From Ephydatia muelleri (taxonomy: Eukaryota > Porifera > Demospongiae > Spongillida > Spongillidae): a DNA stretch of 64,000 nucleotides. The notes below the pieces were generated by a model that saw nothing but the letters and a program-made list of their open reading frames with translations, did not search any database and was not told the origin of the DNA. Below, in pieces: positions 33,421 to 45,005 of this stretch. Every line of letters begins with the position of its first letter. Position 1 is the stretch's first letter. The DNA lies in the NCBI GenBank assembly GCA_013339895.1, contig JABACO010000011.1:3121306-3185305 (forward strand), given 5' to 3'. The position numbers were made by a program, and so were the translations under genes.

Positions 33421-34420
33421 CATATACATATAGCAAAGGATAACACTATCCTTACTTCAGGCCTTTTTCCTACGCGGAAATGTGTAATATGTTTACTGGC
33501 CAAATGAGTGTGTACGATAGTTCCAATGTGTATACAGTGTGTTGTGCAAGTGTACACTATATATTTGTACTTTTAGAGCACCAATCCTGACAAGATGTAT
33601 GTTTAAAGGACCAATACTATGAGAATATGCTGCATGTACAAAGGATCAATCTATGAGGACTGCCACAATATTTATCTAACGCATACAGAGGAGTTACACA
33701 GCATATTACCAGTGAAGAACATAAGATGCCAAGTACATTATACATGTGTCACAGCAATCTATTATACATTACATGATGATCTGTTGAAGTAGTATTATGG
33801 CTATGCCATTATTCAGTTCATAATGATGCTCTTCTACTTGAGCAATGTTTTAGATTTCCAAAAACTCCTTTCAATATTGTGATAGTGGCATGTGCTAAAA
33901 GCAAAACCACAGCAATTCTCCTTTGTCATCTCATCGTGTTGCACTTCATTCTGCCATTTCAGCTCATAAGCAAGTTTGAACAATAGAACTACATATGCTT
34001 TGTTAGGTTGATGGCTGACAAGACCACAAATTTGAACAGCCAGCCACCACTATTCAATACAATCTGCTCCAAATAATGTGGCTTAAACATCTTGTGATCT
34101 TATGACTATTATACACCTTCTAAGGACTCTGACAAGGATTCATCTACACTTTGCCCACCTTGATCCAATGAGTTATCTCATATATAGTCATTGCCAGGTG
34201 GCAACCCTTTGAATCTCACTGTCAACAGAATAATACCACATTTCTAGGGCAACCACAATTAAAGCTTAACCCTCCCAGATTTTAACAGAAATTCAATAAC
34301 AGAACTCTCCATCTGTGCACTAATATATTGCATGTTCTTGAATCGGCAAAATGTAGCTGTCTCCTGAAGCCAGATCAAAACCGCTGATGCATGACAAGAA
34401 TAGGCCAGTAGGACATCAAA
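33420..34420. other. Non-coding, nothing recognised
   Basis: No gene, no clear repeat apart from short CA-rich pieces. Confidence 0.35.
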
Positions 34421-34422
34421 GT

Positions 34423-34512
34423 ATGTGTGTGTGTAAGTGTATGTGTGTGCATGTGTGTGTAAGTGTATGTGTGCGTATGTGTGTGTGTGTGTGAATGTGT
34501 GTGTATGTGTTA
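34423..34512. repeat. (TG)n microsatellite
   Basis: Interrupted TG repeat with AAGTGTATG interruptions. Confidence 0.9.
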
Positions 34513-34699
34513 CAGTATGGCTCACAATATTATAAGGACAAGGGGATACCAAATTACATAGTTTTGTCACATAATATATATAAAATGGAAAATCTCCATA
34601 GGCCCACAGGGTAGCATAATGGGGGTGTTTGGTGTATGGCGTGCTCATGCTTTACTCAAGTTTGTACATGTACTTCATCAGCCCCTTTAGGGACCAGTT

Positions 34700-35215
34700 T
34701 GATATTCATTCAGAGTCAACAAAACTGTGCAGTAGAGCCATGATCAAATCCCATTGGTTTGCCATTATCATGCCATCCTACAGTACTTCCTACACCACCA
34801 CAGAAAGGGGTACAACAACATGTGTAAGGGTTGTGGTCTTTACATAGATGTTCAGGATGAGTATGGTGAGTGTTCAGTTACTTAGTGGTGAATACTCCAT
34901 CTTTCCCTCCCCCATCTCATTCAATGTTCACAATATAATTTCTTGTGCTATTTGTGCCTAATGGATGTAACAATGTAATTTAGAGTCAATAAACTGTACT
35001 TGCAAGAAGTAACCACATTGGTTTGCCATTATATTATGTTATCTACTATGTGCAATCACAACCATGCCACCACAAAAGGGCTGTTATACCGCAGTATAGA
35101 GCTGCTGTCTCTACATGTAGAGTAAACAGATGGGTGAGATGAGTGTTGTTTTGGTAGTGGGGATATCCCATCTCTTCCTCCTCCATATCCGATGCAATGT
35201 TTGCAGCTAACTGTC
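34700..35215 (+). repeat. Tandem duplication of about 270 bp
   Basis: 34735-34965 and 34985-35215 share the ordered phrases TTGGTTTGCCATTAT, ACCACA..AAAGGG, TCT(T/C)TACAT, GAGT(A/G)..GGTGAG.TG, CCCATCT and CAATGTT..CA. Diverged; no coding frame. Confidence 0.6.
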
Positions 35216-35225
35216 CATGTTAGGT

Positions 35226-35226
35226 C

Positions 35227-35258
<32 letters not shown>

Positions 35259-35334
35259 TGTGTGTGTTGTGTGTGTGTGTTGTGTGTGTTGTGTGTTGTG
35301 TGTGTGTGTTGTGTGTGTGTGTTGTGTGTGTACA
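35226..35334. repeat. (TG)n microsatellite
   Basis: TG repeat with regularly spaced TTG interruptions, giving GTGTTGTGTG periodicity. Confidence 0.9.
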
Positions 35335-35625
35335 TGGCTGTGTCAGTGAGGGTCATGATAGATACAAGAGCATGCAACAACAAAGTAGTGTACACAGTTA
35401 CATCCATTAGGCACAAATAGCACAAGAAATTTGCATTGGCTAATAAACTTCCTAATTCACAATCCGCTGCTTTTAGACTAGCTTCTCTTGCAAAGTTCTC
35501 AGCTGGTACCAGTGGTTTAGGATTCCCATTGAAATGTCTACTGGTTACTTTTGGTGACCAATGCATTTAAAAAAAATTATACTTAGTGTTAGAGACCTCA
35601 CACTGATCGATTTGCACAGCGCGCT

Positions 35626-35737
35626 TAGTCTCGTCCCCAGACCCAGATTCCCAACAGCTGCGGGTGGATTACATCACCGCTAGCGGTGATGTAATCCACC
35701 CGCAGCTGTTGGGAATCTGGGTCTGGGGACGAGACTA
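35626..35737. repeat. Perfect 112-bp palindrome
   Basis: Two 56-bp arms that are exact reverse complements with no loop, centre CACCGCT|AGCGGTG at 35681/35682. The outer edge is TAGTCTCGTCCCCAGACCCA. Imperfect pairing continues a little further out. A relative of the arm end (GGGTACGAGACTAGGGGAGG) lies at 35847. It would extrude as a cruciform or fold as a hairpin if transcribed. Likely a tiny foldback/MITE. Confidence 0.95.
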
Positions 35738-36134
35738 CAGCACGCTACTCAAAAACAGGCGCGTACTATTTTGAGGTATATGCATGTTTGGTTACGTGAT
35801 GTTATACTGTAAGCGATGGTCATCGTTACGTACGTTTGGGTTTGGGTACGAGACTAGGGGAGGGGGTGGACGCAGGGATAGTAACGATATACAATGGCCA
35901 CGTTTTAAAGAAAGGCAGTGCAATCTCACCTTAGTTAAAGAATGTGTGTGAAGTCAGATAGATGGACCTGCGAAGCTTATGAACACGCAACACCTGCGGA
36001 GCTAGTCTCCAACTTTACGCATGTCCGTTGTTCACGTAGGGTGTGGGGTCGAGAGCCTGTGGCCGGATATAAAAGTAAAAACCAATATCACTTCAGTTAG
36101 TATCAAGTCACTGAACTTGACTGAAGTCCCTTTT

Positions 36135-36806
36135 CTAAGGTAAGTTTTCGGTTTGCAACAATGTGAATGACATGTGTACACACCCATGCCAGACCAGCCT
36201 TAATGCTTGCGATTTTCGATCACCCATAGACAAGAAGAAAATGAGTCCGATCTCTATATGCAGGATTTTCGTCTGTGCCACGATTATAGGTACGTTCGCG
36301 TCTATCGCCACATAAAGTGCACCATCACAACGATTCGACGCCAAATAATTCAATTGGCAATTAACTTTTTGACCTATTAGCCTGTAAACCATGACTAAAT
36401 CATCGGGGGGCTGGGACTGTCCCATTACATCATTGACATTCATGTGCTGCTTTTCATCCAAAAGCAGCAAATCATTCCTTAGTAGGAATGTGGCATTATT
36501 TCCCAGGCCAGCAAATCTAATTTTGCTCCATTGGCTCATGCAAAGAGGCGGCAAGTAGTTTGTGCCTTCGAAGAAGAAAGTGGTGGCGTCATGCCACTGT
36601 CGTTCGTCGGTAGGTAGCACAGGTTGGTAGTTTCTGCTCAACACGAGAAGTAGAAGGCAGATACATGTATAGGCAATGCAGCGCAAAAGGTGCGTTCTAA
36701 TTAAAGCAAGGCCGTAACATGTTTTGTGGAACGTTTTTTTAAAGCTTGCTAACATCAGAGATCTTATATTAAAGCTGTAGAGGGATTGGATTTGCCAAAT
36801 CAACAC
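36135..36806 (-). CDS. Unrecognised ORF with one membrane segment
   Basis: 223 codons, long for chance in this base composition. A basic N-terminal region precedes a hydrophobic segment (CIAYTCICLLLLVLSRNY, about residues 43-60), then about 150 residues predicted lumenal/extracellular with two N-x-T/S-like sites and cysteines, as in a type II signal-anchored protein. A better start may be an internal Met before the hydrophobic segment. A possible donor (GAAC|GTACCT) near 36288 would end the exon at ALYVAIDAN, leaving the C-terminal 35 residues as intron. I do not recognise the family. No partner exons were identified. Confidence 0.4.
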   Translation of the reverse strand: MLIWQIQSLYSFNIRSLMLASFKKTFHKTCYGLALIRTHLLRCIAYTCICLLLLVLSRNYQPVLPTDERQWHDATTFFFEGTNYLPPLCMSQWSKIRFAGLGNNATFLLRNDLLLLDEKQHMNVNDVMGQSQPPDDLVMVYRLIGQKVNCQLNYLASNRCDGALYVAIDANVPIIVAQTKILHIEIGLIFFLSMGDRKSQALRLVWHGCVHMSFTLLQTENLP

Positions 36807-36809
36807 CGA

Positions 36810-37920
36810 TTATATGTTATCTTCCATCAGCTTGATTAGTATACCGATTCGATCTTCAGGTTTATAAATACTCGACAGTTTTCTTAACAGGACTGGACTG
36901 TTAGTTATCTGTTGGACTCCTGTGTAGTCTTTTCGTTTGCTACATTGTACTGCTACCATACAAAGAGACTCCACGGAATGTTAAAAAGTGGATATAGTTT
37001 TATGATATAAAATGTATCTGAATAACTATGTAGATCGAGTGCATGTTGTCGTGGCACACTCCACAACAGCTCTCTCATCTGCATGATTTGCCAATCTGCA
37101 CAGCTTGTAGTGAGGCCATCCAAGATACCAACATGTCAATCAGTCTGTAGATGTTATTGTATTCACTAAGCATTGAGTACTCTTCTGAAGTTACTATATC
37201 TTATTCAAGATTGCTACAATCACCCTCACATAAATCAGCACAGTTGACTGCAACTGCCTGGCAAGGTTTTGATTAGCCTTGACCCTATGCAATTTTAGCG
37301 AGGGAAGTAACAATTTATAACTTGAAAGAGTGAGAAAGTTGGTGGGATATCTATTCACTCACCCATACTTCCACCCTTTTTACATTGTAATTCTATATAA
37401 CGCCAACTTTCTTGCTCGAAGAGAATGTTTAAAAATTTTCATTTGGAGGTCACTAGAAAAACCTAGGATTGATGCTGCACAATTAACATTAATAAGAAAT
37501 TGACACTCTCTATGCACAATTAAAAATATCATCAGTTTGCAAGTGTAATAACACACAATGATGGACTTGCCACCTATGCATCCCTATACCATGCTGCTCT
37601 GCATTAGACTTTCTAGCTGCTTCTATTTTAACAAGCCAAGTGCTGTAAGTTGCATATAGTGTTGCATCATGTTAGGATATCTAGCCATTTGTCAGTATTG
37701 TATTGCTGAACAAATCCTGTCTTTAAATTGCATCTCTTTGTAGAACAGAAAGTTATATACTGGCTTTCAATTCTCTCAAACAATTAGTCGAATCTGCAAG
37801 CAAAGTAGTTCGTAGATGTAGCTTACCGTGACTATCATCTCAGTGATTGGAAGATGTACAAGATAGAATTTTCGATATTGTTTGGATTTATGGTCTTGTA
37901 AACCAGTGTACTTTCATTCT
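36810..37920. other. Non-coding; possible 5' region of the second Ig gene
   Basis: A candidate first exon at 37560-37643 (MMDLPPMHPYTMLLCIRLSS..., donor GCT|GTAAGT) is hydrophobic only in part and ends in phase 0. The Ig exon needs phase 1, so I do not accept it as the signal-peptide exon. Confidence 0.3.
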
Positions 37921-37927
37921 TTTCTAG

Positions 37928-38624
37928 TGCGTAGCAGAGGAACAAAAATTGAGCCAGAGAATGATCAAACTGTACTTGTGAATGGCAGCAACACATTTAG
38001 ATTCCGGTGTTCTGGAAAGGGATTATATATCAATTGGCTTGTCAATGGAATGTCTACTAACTCAGACATCATTAAACAAAGAGGAATTGAAGTTCATAAT
38101 GATAAGCAATATGATGATGTGGCCTCGGCAAATCTCACAGTTCCAACAATTGTGGAGAACAATAACACAATTGTCAATTGTGTCGTGATAAACCTTGAAT
38201 CTCCATTATCACTCAGCAAACATGTGAAGCTGATCTTAATAGGTAAGAAATATATATTTGAATGCAGCAGTATTAGTCTCCTCAACAGAGCAAATGGAAA
38301 TAGAAACTGGACAGACCTCCAGCCCATCCATAACCACATCATCTACCACTTCACCTGGTATGTTGTCTCTGTTTGGTTTGAGAGATTAATATTTTGAATG
38401 CATGAATTTAATTCTCTTCAACAGAGAAAATTGAAATGACCTCCAGTCCAGCCATAGCTACATCATATACCGCTTCATCTAGTATGTCAATTGCGTCCTT
38501 TTGGTTGGATGTGTTTATCCATGTGATGCTCTTTTATTCCACTGCAGACATAATTTCCCTCATAGGAATGGTACTGCTAGTTGCTGGCACATTTGCCAAA
38601 GAGTTAGGTTATGCCATACCTTAA
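37928..38624 (+). CDS. Ig-domain surface protein gene with S/T-rich stalk
   Basis: Predicted exons, all phase 1 and all a multiple of three: 37928-38242 (Ig-like; Cys in FRFRCSG, YINWLVNGMSTNSDIIKQRG, Cys in IVNCVV), 38289-38357 (EQMEIETGQTSSPSITTSS...), 38425-38481 (EKIEMTSSPAIATSYTASS) and 38548-38624 (NIISLIGMVLLVAGTFAK, ELGYAIP, stop). The two mini-exons are clearly duplicates and give a Ser/Thr-rich, probably O-glycosylated stalk. The last exon is a hydrophobic helix with a very short tail. No FN3 exon is present, unlike the copy at 18674. The frame is intact throughout. The first (signal) exon is not identified. Role inferred: membrane receptor or adhesion protein. Confidence 0.7.
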
Positions 38625-38629
38625 CTCTT

Positions 38630-39676
38630 TGGACGCCATGCTAGTTCATATATGCATGCGACACAACGGTTATAAATTCTATACGTGTGATCGAAACTTC
38701 ATGATGCATGCATGCAAATACTTGCTGAAATTGCGACCTTATAAGTACATGACATGTTTGTTTGCTTTACATCTGTAGTAATTATGTTTCTTCTCAAGAA
38801 CACATTGTTCAGATGACTTCACTAATGCTATTTACTCCCAGAACAGGAATGTGTGTCCCACATTATTGTTGTACAACATGTTTAAAATGCCAGTTCACTC
38901 CATCTCTATCTGCCTTTTCCAGTTCATAATAAGTATGGTTTGTTACAACCATATGTGTGAGGTAATCATGGACACACAAGATGTGCCTACACCCCAATGC
39001 CCCTCCTGGGTTTGACTTCAGCATCTACATGGCTGGTTTACATGCATGTCACTGAATTGCATGTATATAAATGTATTCAAAGCGATTCTTTGTAATACAC
39101 ACAACACTGACATGCATAATACAAATGATTATATGGTTGTGTGAGACTGCATGTATATATGCACTTGGCATTCAAAGAGTTAACAAGAACTTGGCTGAGA
39201 ATCATATTGTTAGCCCAGGTCTTGGGGAATCACAAGTTTCTTATCCTGACACTGCACCCAAGTTAAGTGGGATGAGCTTGCATCCCACTGGAATTTAAGG
39301 CCTTTGGTAAACAGGCCAAAGTGGCTCAGGAGACATTCACGAGCTGCTTTCCCTCCAACTCATATATGGCTGTCTGAACATCACTTTGGTCAGGTCCATT
39401 GCCTGACTAGCCCTCGTTAATTAGTTTGCATGTATAGCATTACTAATGACATAGGCTGCTTGACTATATCACCTGCATGCAGCAGGATAAAAGTGTACCG
39501 GCGGATTCCAAAAATAGCACACTAAAATGGATCACGGACGAGGAATATCTCACAGGGTCCAGAATTTAGTTAGCTAGAACAGGGTTTCTGCTCAAACCCT
39601 GAACATCGATCCCCTGGTTACTATCCGACGGGAACTGATCCAATGTGTGATAGAAGAATTACTGTCCCTACTAGTA
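38630..39676. other. Non-coding, nothing recognised
   Basis: 3' flank of the Ig gene. No further exon or clear repeat before the CCGG target site of the next element. Confidence 0.35.
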
Positions 39677-39773
39677 CCGGTGTCACAGGACTACGAGTCC
39701 CTCCCCATGAAAAATCGACTGGCCGGATATTGTATCCTAGGACCCGGCGTCATCCGGACACCCAGTACTAGTC

Positions 39774-39940
39774 CAGCCCCGGATCCAGGAATTTGCTATG
39801 GGGGGGGCGGTTTACCAGAGGGGCGGCAATGTATGCGAAGCTGTTTGAACGGAGGAGGGGGGTGCAGTCCGCTTACGACGGGGGGGGGGGGGGGGGGAGC
39901 AGTCCGCTTACGACGGGGGGGGGGAGCAGTCCGCTTACGA

Positions 39941-39972
<32 letters not shown>

Positions 39973-40286
39973 GCAGTCGGCAAGTTACATTAATCAATTC
40001 GTCACTCACATGCACGCATTCTCTACTAAAACACAAGAAACATCACGGCAAACGGGTCCACTCCGCACCTGCCCTGTCGTGCTCCACCGCTTCGTTGACA
40101 TTTGTCCGTACAACTGAGTTATCGGGACTTTTAAGTATGGCGCAACACGTTATCTGTAGATCTTTGTCGTCGGGAAGGGGGGGGGGGGGGGGGGGGGGGG
40201 GGCGGCAAAAGCTACCAGGGGGCGGCATTTCATACGCGATGGGGGGGGCGGCCGCCCCCCCCAAGGCTATGCTGGATCCGGGGCTG
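39774..40286. mobile_element. hAT-type MITE with poly-G tracts (513 bp)
   Basis: Terminal repeats CAGCCCCGGATCCAG at the left and CTGGATCCGGGGCTG at the right. The flanks are the identical 8-mer TACTAGTC (39766-39773 and 40287-40294). The interior has direct repeats of GCAGTCCGCTTACGACG separated by long G runs (39882-39970, 40178-40202). Length and 8-bp duplication fit a hAT MITE. It is nested in the Ginger-like element 39681-41315. Confidence 0.85.
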
Positions 40287-40366
40287 TACTAGTCCTAGGA
40301 CCAGTGGTGCCCTCGGACAATGTATCCTAGGATGCTGTGTCTCCCTTTAGGATTATGTGTCGTCAT

Positions 40367-40397
40367 CGTCCCCCCCCCCCCCCCCCCCCCCCCCCCC
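40367..40397. repeat. Poly-C run
   Basis: About 27 consecutive C within the Ginger-like element. Confidence 0.9.
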
Positions 40398-41319
40398 TTC
40401 CCTTTTCGGACAGTGTAGTGTATCCAAGGATAAAACGTCCCCTTTAGGATTGTATGATACATACTCTGATCACTTGTATGGTCGTGATAGTGTCGTACTA
40501 TTTATGCGTATTGACTTATTAGGCCACCCTATTCATTGTCAGCCTCATAATTTCTTGTTTTACATGATTCACATGCACTTGCCGTGATGTAGAAAGCGCT
40601 AAAGCACGAGTCTTGTAGTCCTTACAATGCCAAATGTATACTCTCTTTTCGCTCCAACATGTTTTACAATAGGTCCTTTTTCTCTAGCAGAACGAATTAA
40701 CATGGAAATTTCCAGTTTCAAAGCATTGCAAAAAAATGTTGGTGCATGCTCATTGTATCATGAAGAGACATATTCACCACCACAGTATAACCCTGAAATA
40801 GATTCCACAGACAGTCATTATCTTTGTTTCTTTATCCACATCTATCAAATCAAGATGGTGGGATGGTGGGACCAGAACAGATCTATCTGCATAGTCTGTC
40901 ATAGATGCTGATGCCTATACATGATCTCATCACATCCCAATGTAGACCATGCAAGCCAATGGTCATGAAATCAAAGGTACCTCAGTGGTTGCTTGCAGTC
41001 TAGATATTCTCTATGACTTTTATGTCGCTCAAAATACAGCCTGCAAAGTTTCAAAAACAGCACATGGAGCTAGCACTTTCGTCATACTCTTCTTATAAGA
41101 TGATGTGTATATACTGATTTCATAGAAACAGGAGAACAACTACAAGCGGAGTCGAGAGTATTTAGTGGGGGGACTGCCTATCCTAAGGGGGGACACCGTA
41201 TCCTATAGGACTATGGGTCAGGCCGGACGCGTACTCCGGGGCATAGATTAAAGACCTACGGAATCATTACGTAGGTCAGTAATCTATGTTCGGGGGGACA
41301 CGTAGTCCTGTGACACCGG

Positions 41320-42150
41320 ATTATTAGAAAGTGCGACCCCTTCCCGCCCTTTAAATAACCGAGTCATCCACTGCGCCCCCCATAGAAGCGTGTACTATAT
41401 GAAATGAGGTTGTTTTTGTATGGAGAAATGAAATCGTTTCCTTTATCATAGACCTATATATGACTGCATAATCTGGAAACAAAACCTTCACCCATACACA
41501 AAGGTTCAACCGGTTCCATATGGAAATCCATTTGTTCAAACAGATATCTCATATCAAAAATCAGTGGACATACATAGTATTTATTATACAATTTTCTAAA
41601 GCATTTGTAGATTGTAATATCTTCTGTCAGCATCTCACTGCCTAAATATTTGGTATGAGGTTACGCAGACTGGTACAGGACAAAGCAAGTATGTACACGC
41701 AATGCTTACTTTCATCATTTTGGATATTATGTGATGATGCAGCTGGTAGTCTTTTTTGTGAGTATTTGAAGATGATCAGTGCAATTCCAATCAACAGTGC
41801 ATGCTGCTGCTATGCAAAACAAGACTATTTGAACTGCTATGACATCTATTGTGTATAGATCACAAACTTGTTGGCAAGGTTACTGTCAGGGCCACAATCA
41901 AAAAAGGGAAATCAGAATTGCCTGATCCGATGGGGGAATTTAAGTGACCTACAAAAAGTAAGCCAAATGACAATAAGCACACATTTGCACAATATATGGT
42001 TGCATCGAAAAAAACACCTATCCTTCGTGCAGTACAGAAATTATATCAGAGGAAAAGGTGCTGATTGTACCAAAAATATATGTTTCACAAGCTTCAGCTG
42101 TACATTTGAATGGTGTCGTATCATGACAAGATATGCATAGCTAATAGAAT
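41320..42150. other. Non-coding; possible 3' part of an Ig/FN3 gene
   Basis: On the minus strand this follows the FN3 exon at 42154-42476, so hinge and tail exons might lie here. I could not support any. Confidence 0.3.
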
Positions 42151-42153
42151 TAC

Positions 42154-42476
42154 CCCGTGTGAAGACAAATGTGGCGGTCTTCCCATCTCCAGCGCCATTT
42201 ATGGCATACACAGAAAACTGTATTGCACTTGTACTCATTTCAATCATGTTAAGTGTAGCCCTGCTGTCATTAAGAGCTGCCATACACACTGACGAGTCTG
42301 ACATAAAACAGTGAGATTTTTGCACTCTTGCCCACTGATGTTTGTACACAAGACATATTGAAGTGCACCTGAAGAGTTAGAGATGGTGAGAGAGAATGGA
42401 GCTGTCCACTGAGATAGCACAATTCTGCTTATGTAATTAACATCAATTCTGAATCCAAGAGGAGCATCAAGAGTTC
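42154..42476 (-). pseudogene. FN3-like exon of an Ig/FN3 surface gene
   Basis: The minus-strand exon opens after TTATTATGCAG in phase 1 (GTLDAPLGFRIDV), continues QWTAPFSLTISNSSG and YVLCTNISGQECKN, then changes frame and ends SAIQFSVYAINGAGDGKTAT, FVFTRG at a GTAATT donor in phase 1. Length 323 nt, one short of a multiple of three, so a one-base loss near 42310. No Ig exon is found upstream (the space up to 42977 holds only a hairpin and LINE start) and no tail exon downstream, so the gene is truncated. Confidence 0.6.
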
Positions 42477-42690
42477 CTGCATAATAAATATGATTCATGT
42501 TAAATCTTGGTGGGAAAAACATTATCCTAAAGATTTATTACATGCAATACCTTTTATAAGTGCACAATATGTAAGCACATTTTAAGCTGCTAATTTTGAG
42601 CCTACAACTTTACATATTTGCATGACGGTTTGAGGTGCATTTGTTGTGCCATAAAAAGATACAACCATGAAGGCTCAAGATAGTAAGTAG

Positions 42691-42738
42691 TCTGGGGACC
42701 CGACTGATGATAGTACAACCATCAGTCGGGTCTCCAGA
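42691..42738. repeat. Small hairpin, 19-bp arms
   Basis: TCTGGGGACCCGACTGATG and its reverse complement (one mismatch), with a 10-base loop. Similar in flavour to the 112-bp palindrome edge (CCCCAGACCC). Confidence 0.85.
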
Positions 42739-42976
42739 GTAGGTAATATTATGTGAAATTAACCAAGAATGTAGTAATTCTACTAATTTAAGTGAAGCCG
42801 CTTCTTTATACCGGGTGTTTGCAAATGAAGGTAACAGTTTCAAATCTCTTAACAGAATTATTAATCCAAATTAATTTATGAATATCGAGTGCCAAAGTTA
42901 GGCAAGACGAATTGTGTTATTTAAATTTGATTTTCTTTAATACATATAAAGTTCAAGTAATTAATGTGATATAATA

Positions 42977-45005
42977 ATGTATGACAAATTGTATTTTTTG
43001 GAAGCTTTTGTTGCCTGTCGGTTGGTTCCTCTTGATAAATGTCCAGGTGTGAGGCCAATTGGTATTGCGGAAACAATACGGCGTATCATTGGGAAGGCCA
43101 TCCTGGCAACCATTGGGCAGAATATCATTGATGCTGCAGGCCCTCTTCAGTTGTGTGGGTCAACAAGCTGGTTGTGAAGCAGCAGTACATGCCATGAGTT
43201 CTCTACATGATTCCCAGACAACAGAGGCAATTCTACTGGTTGATGCAAACAATGCATTTAATTCCCTCAATCGAGAGGTTGCTCTTAGAAACATCCAGCA
43301 CCTTTGTCCTTCACTTTCAGTTGTTCTAATTAATACCTATCGTGAAGACATTGATTTATTTGTTGATGGTGCAACATTGCTTTCAACTGAAAGAACCACT
43401 CAAGGTGACCCATTAGCAATGGCAATGTATGGAATTGGCATTTTGCCACTCATTAAGAAGTTACAAACTTGCGATGTCACCCAAACTTGGTATGCAGATG
43501 ATGCAGCAGCTGCTGGTAACATTTGATGCTGGTGGGACATGATAACCAAAGCTGGACCAATGTTTGGATACTACCCTAATGCCTCGAAGACTCACCTCAT
43601 TGTAAAACAAGAGTATGTGCAATCAGCAAAAGGCCTGTTTGATGGTTCTGGAATCACAGTAATTGCAGATGGTGATAGATACCTTGGTGCTGCCATAGGG
43701 ACGAGAACCTACATTGAACAGTATGTCAAAAACAAAATCTCTGAATTTATTGGTGAGGTAAAAATTCTATCAGCATTTGCACTTACCCAACCTCATACAG
43801 CATACTCTGCATTCTGTCATGGTCTCATTGGGAAATGGACTTACCTTGCTCGAACCATACCTCACAGTAGTGAACTCTTCATACCTCTTGAGAATGCCAC
43901 AAGAATTATTTTTCTACCTTCCCTCACTGGTCAAAGCCCATTCAATGACACTGATCGAAACATGCTGGCACTTCCAACTCGGCTGGGGGGCCTTGGTATA
44001 ATTAATCCATCCTTAATGTCTTTGTATCATTATACAACTTCTGTAAATGTGACTTCTACTCTGGCTAACCTTGTCATCACCCGTGCAACTTTGATGCCTT
44101 CTGATCTTGGGATCCAACAACTTGAGGAAAAGAACCTGGCACGTAACCAACGTAAAGCAATGGAAACAGCATCTGTCACCGAGTTACTGGCTATACTCCC
44201 AGCCAAACAGAAACGATCTGTAGAGATTTCAAGTGAGAAAGGAGCATCGAGCTGGCTGATTGCTCTCCCTATTGCAAGGCATGGTTTTGCTCTACACAAG
44301 AGTGCTTTTAGAGATGCTATCTGTTTACGCTATGGCTGGCAACCTCCTTTATTACCATCACATTGCATATGTGGCTCCATCTATACTGTGGAGCATGCCA
44401 TGAATTGCCCATCAGGAGGCTTTCCTTCAATTCGACACAACGAGGTGCGAGACTTGACCTCTGCATTCCTCAGTGAAGTATGTCATAATGTACATACAGA
44501 ACCTACGTTGCAGCCATTACAGGGTGAGCACCTTAAGTATAAGTCTGCCAATGGAGAGGTGGGAGCTCGACTTGATGTTGCTGCACAGAATTTCTGGGGA
44601 AAGGACCACCAAACTGCCTACTTTGATGTCAGAATATTCAACCCATTTGCTCAATCTTATGCCAATTCCTCCATGTCAAAATGCTATAGAAAACATGAAC
44701 TGGATAAGAAGAGGGAATATGAAGAAAGAGTAAGAGAGATTGAGCATGGATCTTTTTCACCCTTGGTATTCTCTACAGCTGGAGGTATGGGCCCCATAGC
44801 AACCACAGTGTACAAGAGAATAGCATCATTAATTGCTGACAAGAGACAAGAACCGTATTCTACCACTCTTTTTTGGTTGCGATGCAAACTGAGTTTTTCC
44901 TTACTTCGCTCAGCAATCATGTGCCTTCGAGGAACCAGGTCATTTCATTCCCACTCACAACACCATTCTATAGCTTTGGCCTGTGCAGAGGCAAAGGTCC
45001 ACTGA
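42977..45005 (+). pseudogene. Non-LTR retrotransposon, RT plus restriction-like endonuclease
   Basis: The RT starts RLVPLDKCPGVRPIGIAETI, then ILLVDANNAFNSLNREVALR (first catalytic Asp region), TTQGDPLAMAMYGIGILPLI and TWYADDAAAA (catalytic YADD). After a stop at 43526 the 488-codon remainder continues NASKTHLIVKQ, DRYLGAAIGTR, LGGLGIINPS and a zinc motif CICGSIYTVEHAMNCPSGGF. It ends with a PD-(D/E)xK-like segment ARLDVAAQNFWG / AYFDVRIFNPFA and the tail VREIEHGSFSPLVFSTAGGM. A frameshift near 43165 and the 43526 stop inactivate it, and the 5' part is missing. Order and motifs fit the R2-like RLE class of LINEs. AATAAA at 45086 is a likely polyadenylation signal. Confidence 0.85.

Larger units (their letters stand above)
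39681..41315. mobile_element. Non-autonomous Ginger-like element (1635 bp)
   Basis: Starts TGTCACAGGACTACGAGTCC and ends with the inverse CGTAGTCCTGTGACA. It is flanked by CCGG on both sides (39677-39680 and 41316-41319). Subterminal repeats of GTATCCTAGGA type occur near 39731, 40320, 40425 and 41190, and a hairpin (ATAGATTA...TAATCTAT) lies at about 41245-41290. No transposase frame. The terminus and duplication match those of the integrase-bearing element at 21738-23869, which suggests mobilisation by the same kind of enzyme. Confidence 0.8.

Noticed and set aside
37560..37643. Signal-peptide exon for the Ig gene at 37928
   Set aside because: It ends in phase 0 at its GTAAGT donor whereas the Ig exon needs phase 1, and its hydrophobic core is weak.
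39647..40117. 156-codon Gly-rich open frame
   Set aside because: It crosses transposon termini and the G runs of the hAT MITE; no domain.
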